The position numbers were made by a program, and so were the translations under genes. The notes beneath the pieces are model-generated. The model ran no database searches and was not told where the DNA came from. It saw only the letters and a program-made list of their open reading frames with translations. Positions 17,154-25,558 of a stretch of DNA of 64,000 nt are shown here, one piece after another (the first letter of the stretch is position 1; each line of letters opens with the position of its first letter). Origin of the DNA: an uncultured Collinsella sp. GTDB taxonomy: Bacteria; Actinomycetota; Coriobacteriia; Coriobacteriales; Coriobacteriaceae. The DNA lies in NCBI GenBank assembly GCA_958452935.1, contig CAUDVX010000001.1, positions 1-64,000 of the forward strand, in the 5' to 3' direction.

Positions 17154-18602
17154 TTAAGCCAGGCCCTCGGTGCCGTTGGACTTGATGATCTTCTGGTATG
17201 CAAAGAAGCTGTCCTTGCGGCGGCGCTCGTAGGTACCGGTACCGTCATCGTACTTATCGACGTGGATGAAGCCGTAGCGCTTGCGCATCTCGCCGGTGCC
17301 GGCGGACACCAGGTCGATGGGGCCCCACCAGGTGTAGGCGATCAGGTCGACGCCGTCGGCAATGGCCTCGCCCATGGCCTTGATATGGCCCTGCAAGTAG
17401 GCGATGCGATACGGGTCGTGGATGGAGCCGTCCTCCTCGACCTCGTCGTAAGCGCCCATGCCGTTCTCGACCACCATCAGCGGAATCTCGTAGCGAGCAT
17501 AGATCTCGTTGAGCGCAATGCGCAGGCCCAGCGGATCGATCTGCCAGCCCCAGTCGGTGGACTCCAGATAGGGATTCTTGCCGCCAAAGGTCATGTTGCC
17601 CTCGGTCATCTCGTGATCCTTGTGGGTGCCCACGGTGCCGGACATGTAGTAGCTAAAGGAGTAGAAGTCGACCTTACCGTCGGCGATATCCTGCAGGTCG
17701 CCGTCCTCCATCACGAGCTCAACATCATTCTCGGCCCAGAAGCGCTTGGCATAGAACGGGTACTTGCCGCGCACCTGCACGTCGGAGCAGTACCAGTTCA
17801 TGGCGTTCATCTCCCGCTGCGTGGCAAACACGTCGGCCGGATCGCACGTGGCGGCATAGGAAAGGATAAAGCAGTCCATGTTGCCCATCTTAAACTGCGG
17901 GTAGTGCTCGTGGGCATAGCGCACGACGCGACCGCTGGCGACAAACTGGTGATGCAGCGCCTGCATACGGGCCTGCGGCGTGGTGTGAACCGCCGAAGCC
18001 GGGCCCTCGAAGCCCTGAATCATGCTGGTCTCGAAGAGGTTGCCCATGTCCTGAGTACCGCAGTTGATCTCGTTGAAGGTGAGCCAGAACTTGACCTTGT
18101 CCTGGTAACGGTCGAAGACGGTCTGGCAGTACTTCTCAAAGAAGCCGATGAGCTCGCGGCTCGCCCAGCCGTTGTACTTCTCGACCAGGTGATAGGGCAT
18201 CTCGTAGTGCGAGAGGGTCACGAGCGGCTCGATGTTGTGGGCGCGCAGGCAGTCGAAGACGCGGTCGTAGAAGGCGAGGCCGGCCTCGTTGGGCTCAGCA
18301 TCGTCGCCGTTGGGGAAGATACGGCTCCAGGAGATGGACATGCGGAACATGTTGAAGCCCATCTCGGCGAACAGCGCGATGTCCTCCTCATAGTGATGGT
18401 AGAAATCGATGCCGTCATGGTTGGGGTAGAAACGATCGGGGTCGATGTCGATCGTAATCTGGCGCGGCTCCTTGTAGCTGCCGCCCAGGAAGTGGTCGTC
18501 GACGGAAGGACCGCGGCCGTCCACGTTCCAAGCGCCCTCAAACTGGTTGGCGGCGGTGGCGCCACCCCAATAGAAGCCCTCGGGGAACTTGATGTTTGCC
18601 AT
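17154..18602 (-). CDS. GH1 6-phospho-beta-glucosidase
   Basis: 482-residue cytoplasmic glycoside hydrolase family 1 enzyme, splitting 6-phospho-beta-glucosides brought in by the PTS. Acid/base Glu in WLTFNEINCG, nucleophile in MVVENGMGA, N-terminal FYWGGATAANQFEGAW, and the phosphate-pocket segment GEMRKRYGFIHVD typical of phospho-specific members. Start ATG at 18602 after AAAGGAGATGCTC; the same frame stays open upstream to 19550 but is antisense to rpiR there. Divergent from rpiR, which probably controls it through the 18682-18745 region. Confidence 0.95.
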   Translation of the reverse strand: MANIKFPEGFYWGGATAANQFEGAWNVDGRGPSVDDHFLGGSYKEPRQITIDIDPDRFYPNHDGIDFYHHYEEDIALFAEMGFNMFRMSISWSRIFPNGDDAEPNEAGLAFYDRVFDCLRAHNIEPLVTLSHYEMPYHLVEKYNGWASRELIGFFEKYCQTVFDRYQDKVKFWLTFNEINCGTQDMGNLFETSMIQGFEGPASAVHTTPQARMQALHHQFVASGRVVRYAHEHYPQFKMGNMDCFILSYAATCDPADVFATQREMNAMNWYCSDVQVRGKYPFYAKRFWAENDVELVMEDGDLQDIADGKVDFYSFSYYMSGTVGTHKDHEMTEGNMTFGGKNPYLESTDWGWQIDPLGLRIALNEIYARYEIPLMVVENGMGAYDEVEEDGSIHDPYRIAYLQGHIKAMGEAIADGVDLIAYTWWGPIDLVSAGTGEMRKRYGFIHVDKYDDGTGTYERRRKDSFFAYQKIIKSNGTEGLA

Positions 18603-18681
18603 GAGCATCTCCTTTACATCGCGGGTCGATAAGCTGAGTATCGCCTGCGCACGGGACGGGCGGAAGCGGGCGCGCCAAACC

Positions 18682-18745
18682 CGACACTTCTTTTCGCGCC
18701 CACGGACCGCCGCCGCCCCGTCCCTGATACTTCCTGATACCGACC
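18682..18745. promoter_or_regulatory. GH1/rpiR divergent control region, shared with the GH1 at 37464
   Basis: GACACTTCTTTTCGC at 18682 and, 43 bases further on, TGATACTTCCTGATACC. The same two words at the same 43-base spacing lie at 38977-39040 upstream of another GH1 gene. Near 18760-18785 is a further inverted repeat AAACCTG ... CAGGTTT next to the rpiR start. Confidence 0.6.
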
Positions 18746-18803
18746 GAAACGTGCCAAAATAAACCTGTCTTTTTTGGCAGGTTTGTTGAGTGTGGGAGTT
18801 CGT

Positions 18804-19658
18804 ATGGATATCAAACGCAAGATTTCTGAGGCACAGGGCCTTACCCCTACCGAGCAACAGCTCGGCATCTCGGCCCTTGCCATGGGCGAAGACGTCCGCG
18901 GGCTCTCCATCAAGGAATTTGCCGCGCGCACCAATGTTTCTGTTGCGAGCGTGCACCGTTTTTGCAAAAAGCTCGGCCTCGAGGGCTTTAAGGACCTCAA
19001 GGTCGAGCTCATCCGCCTGGCAACCGAATCGGGCAACCGACGCGACGTGGATATCAACTTTCCCTTCGACGCCACGTCCACCCCTGCGCAGGTTATGGAG
19101 CGCATGGAGGGACTCTACCAGACCACGCTGGCCGAGACGCAGGAGCTGCTCGACCCCGTGCAGCTCGACCACGCCGCCAAGCTCATCGCGAACGCTCGAC
19201 AGGTCGACATCTACACGGGCTCGCACAACCTCTATCCAGCGGGAATGTTCCGCGATCGCCTGCTCTCCGCCGGTAAAAGCGCGACGTGCCACAACGGTGG
19301 CGAGGCCCAGGTGCGAACGGCGCTCGCCTCGGGTCCCGACCATGCGGCAATCGTCATCTCCTACAGCGGCCTTGCCCCCAACCTCAAGGACATCTTGCCG
19401 ATCCTCAGCAGTCGGCATGTCCCGGTCATCGTCATCGGCACACCTTATTGCGCGCGCATTCACCCTGGCTTTGCCGCCTACCTTACGGTGAGTGACCACG
19501 AGAGCATGACGCATCGCATCACGCAGTTCGCAAGCCACATCGCCGTGCAATACGTGCTCGATTCGCTCTACAGCAGCTACTTCGCCAAAGATTATGCCCG
19601 CTGCTCCGAATTCCTAGAGCGCTCATTCCCCTACACCCGCCTCCCGGGGCTTAAGTAG
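18804..19658 (+). CDS. RpiR/MurR-family transcriptional regulator
   Basis: 284 residues: N-terminal HTH_6 domain (about 1-75, with LSIKEFAARTNVSVASVHRF as recognition region) and a C-terminal SIS domain (about 110-250, with VDIYTGSHN and AIVISYSGLAPNLKDIL) that usually senses a phosphosugar. Start at 18804 after GTGGGAGTTCGT. Transcribed away from the GH1 gene, so it most likely senses a phosphorylated beta-glucoside or its product and regulates that gene. Activator or repressor cannot be told from sequence. Confidence 0.9.
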   Translation: MDIKRKISEAQGLTPTEQQLGISALAMGEDVRGLSIKEFAARTNVSVASVHRFCKKLGLEGFKDLKVELIRLATESGNRRDVDINFPFDATSTPAQVMERMEGLYQTTLAETQELLDPVQLDHAAKLIANARQVDIYTGSHNLYPAGMFRDRLLSAGKSATCHNGGEAQVRTALASGPDHAAIVISYSGLAPNLKDILPILSSRHVPVIVIGTPYCARIHPGFAAYLTVSDHESMTHRITQFASHIAVQYVLDSLYSSYFAKDYARCSEFLERSFPYTRLPGLK

Positions 19659-19700
19659 CGACGAGCGTGGTTCTCGGACGTCTATCTAACGAGAGCAAGT

Positions 19701-19782
19701 AGTCATTGGGGACGTTCTTAAATGACTAGTCAAACAAGAACGTCCCCAACGACTAGTCGTTTAAGAACGTCCCCAATGACTA
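19701..19782. repeat. GTCCCC repeat block, copy 2
   Basis: Two nested inverted repeats: GTCATTGGGGACGTTCTTAA ... then AAGAACGTCCCCAACGAC and TTTAAGAACGTCCCCAATGAC, with the palindromes ACTAGTC between them. Sits between rpiR and element E3. Confidence 0.75.
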
Positions 19783-19798
19783 CCCATCCGGAGTAAGA

Positions 19799-19968
19799 CA
19801 ACGCCGCAAGTAGAGGACGGACAGCGAGCGCCGCCCAGGGCGAACAAGTTGGCATGAAAAAGGCAAGGCATTGACCCTCTGGTCATGCCTCGCCTTTTGA
19901 ATGACAAATTGTCGCCCTGGGCGGCGCGCAGCGTCGGCCGGTTACGGCGTTTGGTAAAACGCCGTAAC
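19799..19968 (+). repeat. Modular palindromic element E3
   Basis: Begins CAACGCCGCAAGTAGAG. Outer stem GCGCCGCCCAGGGCGA with TCGCCCTGGGCGGCGC; conserved TTGGCATGAAAAAGG; apical hairpin AAAAGGCAAGGCAT...ATGCCTCGCCTTTT with ACC-CTCT-GGT; then TTGAATGACAA, GCGCAGCGTCGGCCGG and a perfect terminal hairpin GTTACGGCGTTT-GGTA-AAACGCCGTAAC. Compared with E2 the outer and terminal stems differ on both sides in compensating fashion. The last base is the first base of the pyrE stop codon. Confidence 0.8.
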
Positions 19969-20648
19969 TAACGAGCTCCGTACTGCTCGTAGTAGGCGTC
20001 GATGGCGGCCTTGAGCTCGTCGTCGATGACGACCTTACCGTCAATCTCGTGGTTGTAGAGGGTCTCGACGACCTCGGCCATGGAGACGATGCTCGCGACG
20101 GGGAAACCGTACTTGGCCTCGATCTCCTTCTGCGCGGTGGTCACGCCACCCTTGCCGACTTCCATGCGGTTGAGGGACACGATGAGGCCCTTGATCTCGA
20201 CATCGGCAGCAGCCTTTACCTTGGGATAGGTCTCGTCGATGGACTTGCCGCTGGTGGTGACATCCTCGACCATGACCACGCGGTCGCCGTCCTGGGGCTC
20301 GTAGCCCAGCAGGTTGCCCTTGTCGGCGCCGTGGTCCTTGGCCTCCTTGCGGTCGCAGCAGTACTTGACCTCCTTGCCGTACAGCTCGTGGTAGGCAATT
20401 GCGGTCACGACGGCCAGCGGAATACCCTTGTAGGCCGGTCCAAACAGCACATCAAAGTCGTCGCCAAAGTTATCGTGGATGGCCTGGGCGTAATACTCGC
20501 CCAGCTTCTTGAGCTGGTAGCCCGTCACGTAAGCACCGGCGTTCATAAAGAACGGGGACTGACGGCCGCTCTTGAGCGTAAAGCTGCCGAACTTAAGGAC
20601 GTCGGACTCGACCATAAACTTGATGAACTCTTGCTTGTAAGCCTCCAT
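19968..20648 (-). CDS. pyrE: Orotate phosphoribosyltransferase
   Basis: Joins orotate and PRPP to orotidine 5'-phosphate in pyrimidine synthesis. 226 residues. The PRPP loop VVMVEDVTTSGKSIDE is clear, as are FGPAYKGIPLAV, KEVKYCCDRKEAKDHG and the N-terminal SGRQSPFFMNAG. Start ATG at 20648 after CGAGAGGAGCCCGC. No other pyr gene is nearby. The 112 bases between it and the ROK gene hold no recognised gene. Confidence 0.96.
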   Translation of the reverse strand: MEAYKQEFIKFMVESDVLKFGSFTLKSGRQSPFFMNAGAYVTGYQLKKLGEYYAQAIHDNFGDDFDVLFGPAYKGIPLAVVTAIAYHELYGKEVKYCCDRKEAKDHGADKGNLLGYEPQDGDRVVMVEDVTTSGKSIDETYPKVKAAADVEIKGLIVSLNRMEVGKGGVTTAQKEIEAKYGFPVASIVSMAEVVETLYNHEIDGKVVIDDELKAAIDAYYEQYGAR

Positions 20649-20760
20649 GCGGGCTCCTCTCGTAATCGCGTACGTGCCCTCCAGTTTAGCGCAGGCAGGG
20701 CGTCGATGCAGGCGGTTCACGCCGGCCTTTATCTTTTTCGACAGCCTCGTTTGGCTCGCG

Positions 20761-21672
20761 CTACACCAGACGCATGGCCTCCTGGACAGCGCCGTAAAGG
20801 TTGGCGTCGTTGCCGAGCTCGGCCGCCTTTTTCTGCGGCACAGGAATGCCGGCGAGGGTCCCTTTGTAACTCGCGAGGGCCAGCGGCATCTGCGCACGCA
20901 GGGCATCGACGAGCTCGGGATGGCACGAGATGCCGCCTGCGATCACAAAGACCTCGGGGTCGAGCACGGCCTGCAGGTTGATGAGCTGTCCGTCAAAGGC
21001 ACGAGCGTAGCGGTCGAGCGCGCGCTGCGCCGCCTTGTCGCCATCCGCAATCCATTCAAAGACGCGGCGGCCGTCCACCGGAGAATCCGCAGGCAGGCCC
21101 TTCTCGGCAACGACAGCATCGCGGAGCGCACGCCAACCGCCCGAATCAGCAAAGGAGTTTCCCATGTTCGCAGCAGTCGTGACATCGTTGCGCAAGAAGC
21201 TGAACTCGCCTGCAAAGCAGTGCGCGCCGCGCAGGACCTTGCCGTCGATGACGATACCGCCGCCGATGCCCGTGCCGATAGCGAGCACCACGCCAAAACG
21301 CGTCCCGCGCAGGGCACCGGCCGCATACTCACCGAGTGCACAGCACTTACCGTCGTTATTGACGGCGACCGGCACCCCCAGCGCCTCGCGCATGAGCTTT
21401 CCCAGTGGGTAGCCGTCCATAAACGTGAGCGCACCGCCGCGATGAATCGTTCCCGTGACGTCTCCCTCGTAGATACCGCCGGGTGCGCTCACGCCTACGG
21501 CGCTCACGCGCTCACGGTACGGCTCGACAAGCCCGATCAGCGCCGAAACCGTCTCCTCAGCCGTGGTAAAGCCCGTCGGCAGGCTCCCGCGCTCGCGGAT
21601 GGAAAAATCCTCGCCCAGCACAGCCCATTTAACGGCCGTACCGCCCACATCGATTCCAAAGAACTCCTGCAT
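20761..21672 (-). CDS. ROK-family sugar kinase
   Basis: 303 residues. ROK/ASKHA fold with phosphate-1 motif FFGIDVGGTAVKW, VNNDGKCCALGEYAAGA, and the adenosine-side GTGIGGGIVIDGKVLRG. The zinc motif CxCGxxGCxE usual in ROK glucokinases is missing; GAHCFAGEFSFLRND stands in its place. ROK proteins without the motif include beta-glucoside kinases, so phosphorylation of a disaccharide or an unusual sugar is possible. Start at 21672 after GAGGGGCGAAT. It lies downstream of the apiosidase-like and PTS genes on the same strand, across a decayed region. Confidence 0.88.
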   Translation of the reverse strand: MQEFFGIDVGGTAVKWAVLGEDFSIRERGSLPTGFTTAEETVSALIGLVEPYRERVSAVGVSAPGGIYEGDVTGTIHRGGALTFMDGYPLGKLMREALGVPVAVNNDGKCCALGEYAAGALRGTRFGVVLAIGTGIGGGIVIDGKVLRGAHCFAGEFSFLRNDVTTAANMGNSFADSGGWRALRDAVVAEKGLPADSPVDGRRVFEWIADGDKAAQRALDRYARAFDGQLINLQAVLDPEVFVIAGGISCHPELVDALRAQMPLALASYKGTLAGIPVPQKKAAELGNDANLYGAVQEAMRLV

Positions 21673-21786
21673 ATTCGCCCCTCACACGCCAAAGCCCCGG
21701 ACGTGCATCGCCACAACCACCACAGGAGCTGCCCCCTTATGTTGGTCATGCAGCAAATCGCGCCCGGAGCCGATTATCTCTCTGTT

Positions 21787-21876
21787 TTACGCCTCTACTT
21801 TGGTCAGACGAAGCAACGTATCGCCGACGTAGGTCTCACCGTGGGCCACATAACCGCCACGCAAACTGCCCTCCCA
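21787..21876 (-). pseudogene. Gene remnant (C-terminal 29 codons), minus strand
   Basis: A frame with host-like codon use runs from the edge of the GTCCCC repeat to a TAA at 21787 and reads WEGSLRGGYVAHGETYVGDT then LLRLTKVEA. It has no start of its own; the upstream part is cut off exactly where the repeat begins. It looks like the tail of a lost enzyme gene, but I cannot name the family. Confidence 0.35.
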
Positions 21877-21924
21877 AAGAACGTCCCCAATGACCACTCA
21901 TTTAAGTCTGTCCCCAATGAGTGG
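21876..21924. repeat. GTCCCC repeat block, copy 3
   Basis: AAGAACGTCCCCAATGACC followed by ACTCATTTAAGTCTGTCCCC and AATGAGTGG; CCACTCATT and AATGAGTGG form an inverted repeat. It separates two oppositely oriented gene remnants. Confidence 0.65.
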
Positions 21925-22013
21925 CGCGACCCGACGAGATCGACTATCCCGCCGAGTGGTCTAAGTTCGAGGACATCCTCTTTCCCCTTCCCCTCTGGGA
22001 GGGCTACCGTTAA
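21924..22013 (+). pseudogene. Gene remnant (C-terminal 29 codons), plus strand
   Basis: Starting at the repeat edge a frame reads ARPDEIDYPAEWSKFEDILF then PLPLWEGYR and stops at TAA 22011-22013. Codon choice is typical of this genome. It looks like the last part of a real protein that lost its beginning. The family is unknown to me. Confidence 0.35.
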
Positions 22014-22063
22014 GAGCGGCGGTATGCAATCGCCATTACCAACCGCAACGGCTGTGTCGATAC

Positions 22064-22096
22064 AAAAAGGTCCGGGCTACCACCCGGGCCTTTTCT
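22064..22096 (-). terminator. Terminator of the apiosidase-like gene
   Basis: AAAAAGGTCCGGGC and CCCGGGCCTTTTCTC form a hairpin with A and T flanks, 20 bases beyond the stop at 22117. Usable from both strands. Confidence 0.8.
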
Positions 22097-22116
22097 CTTG
22101 CGTTATTCCGTTTTCC

Positions 22117-23430
22117 TTAACGCGCCGGCGAGACCACGAGCAGCGCGTCGTGCTCAAAGGGATGCTGAGCCACGCGCACGGTGCCGTCACCGTTGTCGCG
22201 GACGGGCAGCTTGGCGATGCGCTTGTCCTCCATGTCGAGGACCGTCGCCGTCCAGCCGCGCGCGCCGTCGAGCTTAAACTTGAGCGCCGTGGTGCGCGGC
22301 AGGTACGTGACGACACGATCGCCAACGCGCGCCACGCGAATGGCCTCGCGTGCATCATCGAGAAGCTCCTGCGCGGGGACCACGGCAAGTGCGTCGTCGC
22401 CAGCCGTAGCACCCAGACCGGCAAGCACATGCTCGATCGCGCCAAAGTCCCAAACGCCCGCAAATTGCAGGCACTCCTGCCAGCGGAACGGCATGTCGAA
22501 GCCCTCGCCCAGCACCGAGCCCTGACTCTTGCTGGTCTGCCAGTTCCAAACGCCGTGCGCGCCATAGGTCACGCCGGCGCTCGCACCGGCAAGGATCGAC
22601 GACCACACACCCGCGCGGCAGTCCTGCGCGGTGAAGCGCCAGTACACGTTGCGCGACGCACCCATCTGCTCGTAACAGGGCTCGGAGTTGACCATCGGCT
22701 TTTTGGGATAGTTGGCGATAAAGTCCTGCGGCAGGCGCCAGGCCTCGGGCTGACCCTCGTAGTTGTGACCGGGCTGGAACATATAAAAGTCCAGACGGTC
22801 CAGGTACTGTGACGGAATGGTGCGGTTGCCGCGGTTGATATGCATGGCGCGCAACGCCTCGGGCGCGCGTTTGACAACTTCGTCGAGGGCATCCTCGTAA
22901 TAGGCGATCGCCTCGTCGCTGGTAAAGTCGGTATCGCCCGTCACCACGTAGACGGGGTCGAACTCGCCCAGGTTCTCGACGACGCGGGCAACGTGGGCGC
23001 GGACCTCCTCGCGCGGCATAGTCTCAGCACCGCAATGCTCGGCAATCTTGGCGCCCCAGGTACCGGGCACGTAGTTGCACCACATAAGCACGAGCGCCGG
23101 ACGAATGCCGTGCTCGACGGCAGCGCGGCACATGGCAGCAGCGCGATCCCAGTACGCCTGGTTGGGGCGGGACCAATCAAAGTGCACGCCATCCTCGCTG
23201 GCATAGGGCCAAACGCCCAAGTCGGGGCAGCAGCGATCCCACTGCGGCAGTGTATTGATCTGCAGCACGTTCATGCCCTGCTCGGCACGACGGGTCAGAT
23301 AGTAGTCCCAGTCGTCCTCGGCGATGCTCGTAAATGCACTCCAGCACGTATCGGCAAACCAAAAGAACGGCTTGCCCTCGCACAAAAAGCCGTCCTGGCG
23401 GCCGTTAACGGTCAGCTTTCCCAAACTCAT
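22117..23430 (-). CDS. Apiosidase-like glycoside hydrolase (DUF4038, GH140-related)
   Basis: 437 residues, TIM-barrel glycosidase of the DUF4038/apiosidase-like group with a C-terminal beta domain (about 350-437). N-terminal FADTCWSAF and MNVLQINTLPQW are typical. VVTGDTDF and MVNSEPCYEQMG are candidate acid/base and nucleophile regions by analogy with GH140. No signal peptide, so it acts inside the cell, perhaps on a substrate brought in by the PTS encoded just upstream. Start at 23430 (AAAGGA seven bases before); the ATG at 23436 is too close to the site. Substrate is inferred only. Confidence 0.82.
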   Translation of the reverse strand: MSLGKLTVNGRQDGFLCEGKPFFWFADTCWSAFTSIAEDDWDYYLTRRAEQGMNVLQINTLPQWDRCCPDLGVWPYASEDGVHFDWSRPNQAYWDRAAAMCRAAVEHGIRPALVLMWCNYVPGTWGAKIAEHCGAETMPREEVRAHVARVVENLGEFDPVYVVTGDTDFTSDEAIAYYEDALDEVVKRAPEALRAMHINRGNRTIPSQYLDRLDFYMFQPGHNYEGQPEAWRLPQDFIANYPKKPMVNSEPCYEQMGASRNVYWRFTAQDCRAGVWSSILAGASAGVTYGAHGVWNWQTSKSQGSVLGEGFDMPFRWQECLQFAGVWDFGAIEHVLAGLGATAGDDALAVVPAQELLDDAREAIRVARVGDRVVTYLPRTTALKFKLDGARGWTATVLDMEDKRIAKLPVRDNGDGTVRVAQHPFEHDALLVVSPAR

Positions 23431-23566
23431 CTGCATGTCCTTTCGTTTGATAAAGGAGTTGCGAACCGGCAGATTCTTTCGCGGTAACCTTGGCACAAAA
23501 GCCTCCGTCGTTTAGCAAGCCCTTGCGGGCGGGCATCTCCCGTCCCAATCAGTCTACCTTGCAGGA

Positions 23567-23600
23567 AAGGCCCCGTCGGGCTTGCGCCTGACGGGGCCCT
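23567..23600 (-). terminator. Hairpin between PTS EIIBC and apiosidase-like genes
   Basis: GGCCCCGTC and GACGGGGCC pair around a 12-base loop; on the minus strand TTTCCTG follows. It may lower expression of the downstream hydrolase relative to the transporter, or partly terminate. Confidence 0.6.
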
Positions 23601-23640
23601 GTCGTGTAGGTAAGGTCGCATGTGACCGAATGGCTTGGCC

Positions 23641-25068
23641 TTAGGCCTCCATCTCGGCGAGCTCCTCTTTGGAGAAGCCAGTGGCAAAGACGACGGCAGC
23701 GGCGATGACAAAGGAGATCGCCATACCGACGATAGCCCAGACGGTGTTCATCTGGCCACCCTGCAGGTAGTTGGTGAAGACCAGGAAGTTGGAGGCACCG
23801 CCGGCCAGGTAGTAGGTAACACCCATGAGGCCGGAGAACACAGCGCCGATGGCACCGCCGATAAACATACCGAGCATGGTGCGACGGAAGCGCATGAGGA
23901 TACCGAAGAGCGCAGGCTCGGTGACGCCGCCGGCGATGGCGGAGATGACGTAACCCAGGGCAAGACCCTTCTCGTCGGGGTTCTTCATCTTGAGGAAGGC
24001 ACCGAAGGCGCAGCCCCAGACAGCGGCCATAGCGCAGTTGGTAGAAACGAAGACGAAGGGATCGTAGCCGGCGGCGATGATCTGGACCTGAGCGAGCAGG
24101 ATGACGGGCATGTGCATGCCGCAGACCACGAAGAGCTGCCAGAAGGCGCCGAGGATGGCCATGACGATCAGGATACCGATACCGCCAAGGTCGGCAAGGC
24201 CAAAGAGGGCGTTGGCGATGAGGTTGCCGAGCTCGTTGCCGATCGGGGCAAGAACGATGAAGGCGATGGGGATCGTGACAATCATGGTGCAGAACGGCGT
24301 GAAGACCGTGGACAGCACGTCAGGCATGACCTTCTTAAAGAACTTCTCGACAAAGTACAGGACGGGCACCGAGAGGATGATCGGCAGGACGGACTGCTGG
24401 TAGTTGGCAGCGGCGATCTGGATGCCGTAGACGGAGATGATTCCGCCACCCTCCTGAGTCGCGACACTCACGACGGACGGGGCCATGAGAGCGCCGCCGA
24501 GGAGCATGCCCAGAACCGGAGAGGCGCCGAGCTTCTTAGCAGCGGCATAGCCCAGGTAGATGGGGATAAAGGTAAACGTGGCCTCGTACAGGGTGGTATA
24601 GAGGAACGTGTAGGTCGGATCGGTATCGGAGAGAACGCCGAGCATGGTGGGACCGAGGACCGCAGCGATGGTGCGGAACAAACCGCCGGCCATGAGCAGC
24701 GGAATCAGCTGGGTCATGGAGCCCGACAGATAGTCGAGGATGATATTGGGCAGGTTCTTGAGCTCGAACTTCTCCTTAGGAGCGTCGAGGTTCTCGTCGA
24801 CCGCGGCACCCTGCTTGACGCCGGACATGGCAACGAACTCGGCGAGCACCTTGGGCACGTTCTGGCCGATGATGACCTGGAGCTGGCTGCCGGCGAACTG
24901 GCAACCCAGTACACCCTTGACCTTCTTGATCTTCTCCACGTCGGCCTTGCTGTTATCCTTGAGCGTCAGACGCAGGCGCGTCATGCAGTTGGTGGCGACG
25001 GCAACATTCTCCGCACCGCCCACGAGCTCGAGGACATCGGTGGCAATCTGTTTGTTATCTACTGCCAT
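23641..25068 (-). CDS. PTS beta-glucoside-type EIIBC transporter
   Basis: 475-residue membrane permease of the PTS glucose-glucoside superfamily. The EIIB domain (1-90) has the phosphorylated Cys in ATNCMTRLRL; the EIIC domain (about 110-465) has roughly ten hydrophobic segments including GGALMAPSVV and the GVTEPALFGI loop. No EIIA domain is fused, so EIIA must come in trans. Start at 25068 (GGAGGGGTCCC in front). First gene of an operon with the apiosidase-like hydrolase and possibly the ROK kinase; GTTTAC-type operators lie upstream. The sugar is unknown. Confidence 0.92.
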   Translation of the reverse strand: MAVDNKQIATDVLELVGGAENVAVATNCMTRLRLTLKDNSKADVEKIKKVKGVLGCQFAGSQLQVIIGQNVPKVLAEFVAMSGVKQGAAVDENLDAPKEKFELKNLPNIILDYLSGSMTQLIPLLMAGGLFRTIAAVLGPTMLGVLSDTDPTYTFLYTTLYEATFTFIPIYLGYAAAKKLGASPVLGMLLGGALMAPSVVSVATQEGGGIISVYGIQIAAANYQQSVLPIILSVPVLYFVEKFFKKVMPDVLSTVFTPFCTMIVTIPIAFIVLAPIGNELGNLIANALFGLADLGGIGILIVMAILGAFWQLFVVCGMHMPVILLAQVQIIAAGYDPFVFVSTNCAMAAVWGCAFGAFLKMKNPDEKGLALGYVISAIAGGVTEPALFGILMRFRRTMLGMFIGGAIGAVFSGLMGVTYYLAGGASNFLVFTNYLQGGQMNTVWAIVGMAISFVIAAAVVFATGFSKEELAEMEA

Positions 25069-25169
25069 GGGACCCCTCCCCATATCATCGTGTGTCTACC
25101 CGTTTGGACGTAGGCACGCCTTTGGCCCGGCGGCTATAACCCCTTACGGCTGCCGAGCCCTTGGATACG

Positions 25170-25515
25170 CTGTCGTAAACAATCTGTTTACTGAACGTTT
25201 ACAGCGCGTAGTTTACACGCAGCGTTGAATTTGTGCCAGTTTTGCCGTTTGCAGTCCGGTGAACGGTAGGAAATCGGGGGTGAACGTAATTGAATGCCAA
25301 GGCATTACATATAGTGTCGTTTATTTATAAATGGCCGTCTACGTGGGATTTTATATAATCTGGCACCCAAATGCCTTGTTGACTTATCAACAAAAGCCCT
25401 GCTAGATAGTGGTAAACGAATGTTTAATAGTTCATTGAGCGTTTGATGTGACCGTTTACCGAGTTCATCTGCTTATTCTCTAATTCTGCTTTACACTAAA
25501 CATGTTTAGATTGTA
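25170..25515. promoter_or_regulatory. Divergent promoter region with GTTTAC operators
   Basis: An AT-rich gap between the PTS gene and the esterase gene. It holds GTAAAC-AATCT-GTTTAC (25175-25191), GTAAACGAATGTTTAATAG (from 25412) and CTAAACATGTTTAG (25497-25510), plus further GTTTAC halves near 25196, 25211 and 25453. The GTTTA/TAAAC word is shared with the isomerase and LacI promoters at 46.9-47.0 and 48.25 kb. Confidence 0.65.
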
Positions 25516-25558
25516 TTGCCGCACACGTTTAGCTCTCGCGGCACAAGGGAGGCAGCTC

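Noticed and set aside
16824..18632. 602-codon plus-strand frame
   Set aside because: Complement of the EIIA and GH1 genes; high-GC shadow frame.
17154..19550. 798-codon minus-strand frame extending the GH1 gene upstream
   Set aside because: Residues before the GH1 start are antisense to rpiR; the ribosome binding site, family N-terminus and divergent promoter all place the start at 18602.
20647..22812. 721-codon plus-strand frame
   Set aside because: Antisense to the ROK kinase and apiosidase-like genes, with no domain and crossing repeats and a terminator.
23635..25113. 492-codon plus-strand frame rich in Asp, Gly and His
   Set aside because: Exact antisense of the PTS EIIBC gene; the odd composition comes from the complement of membrane-helix codons.
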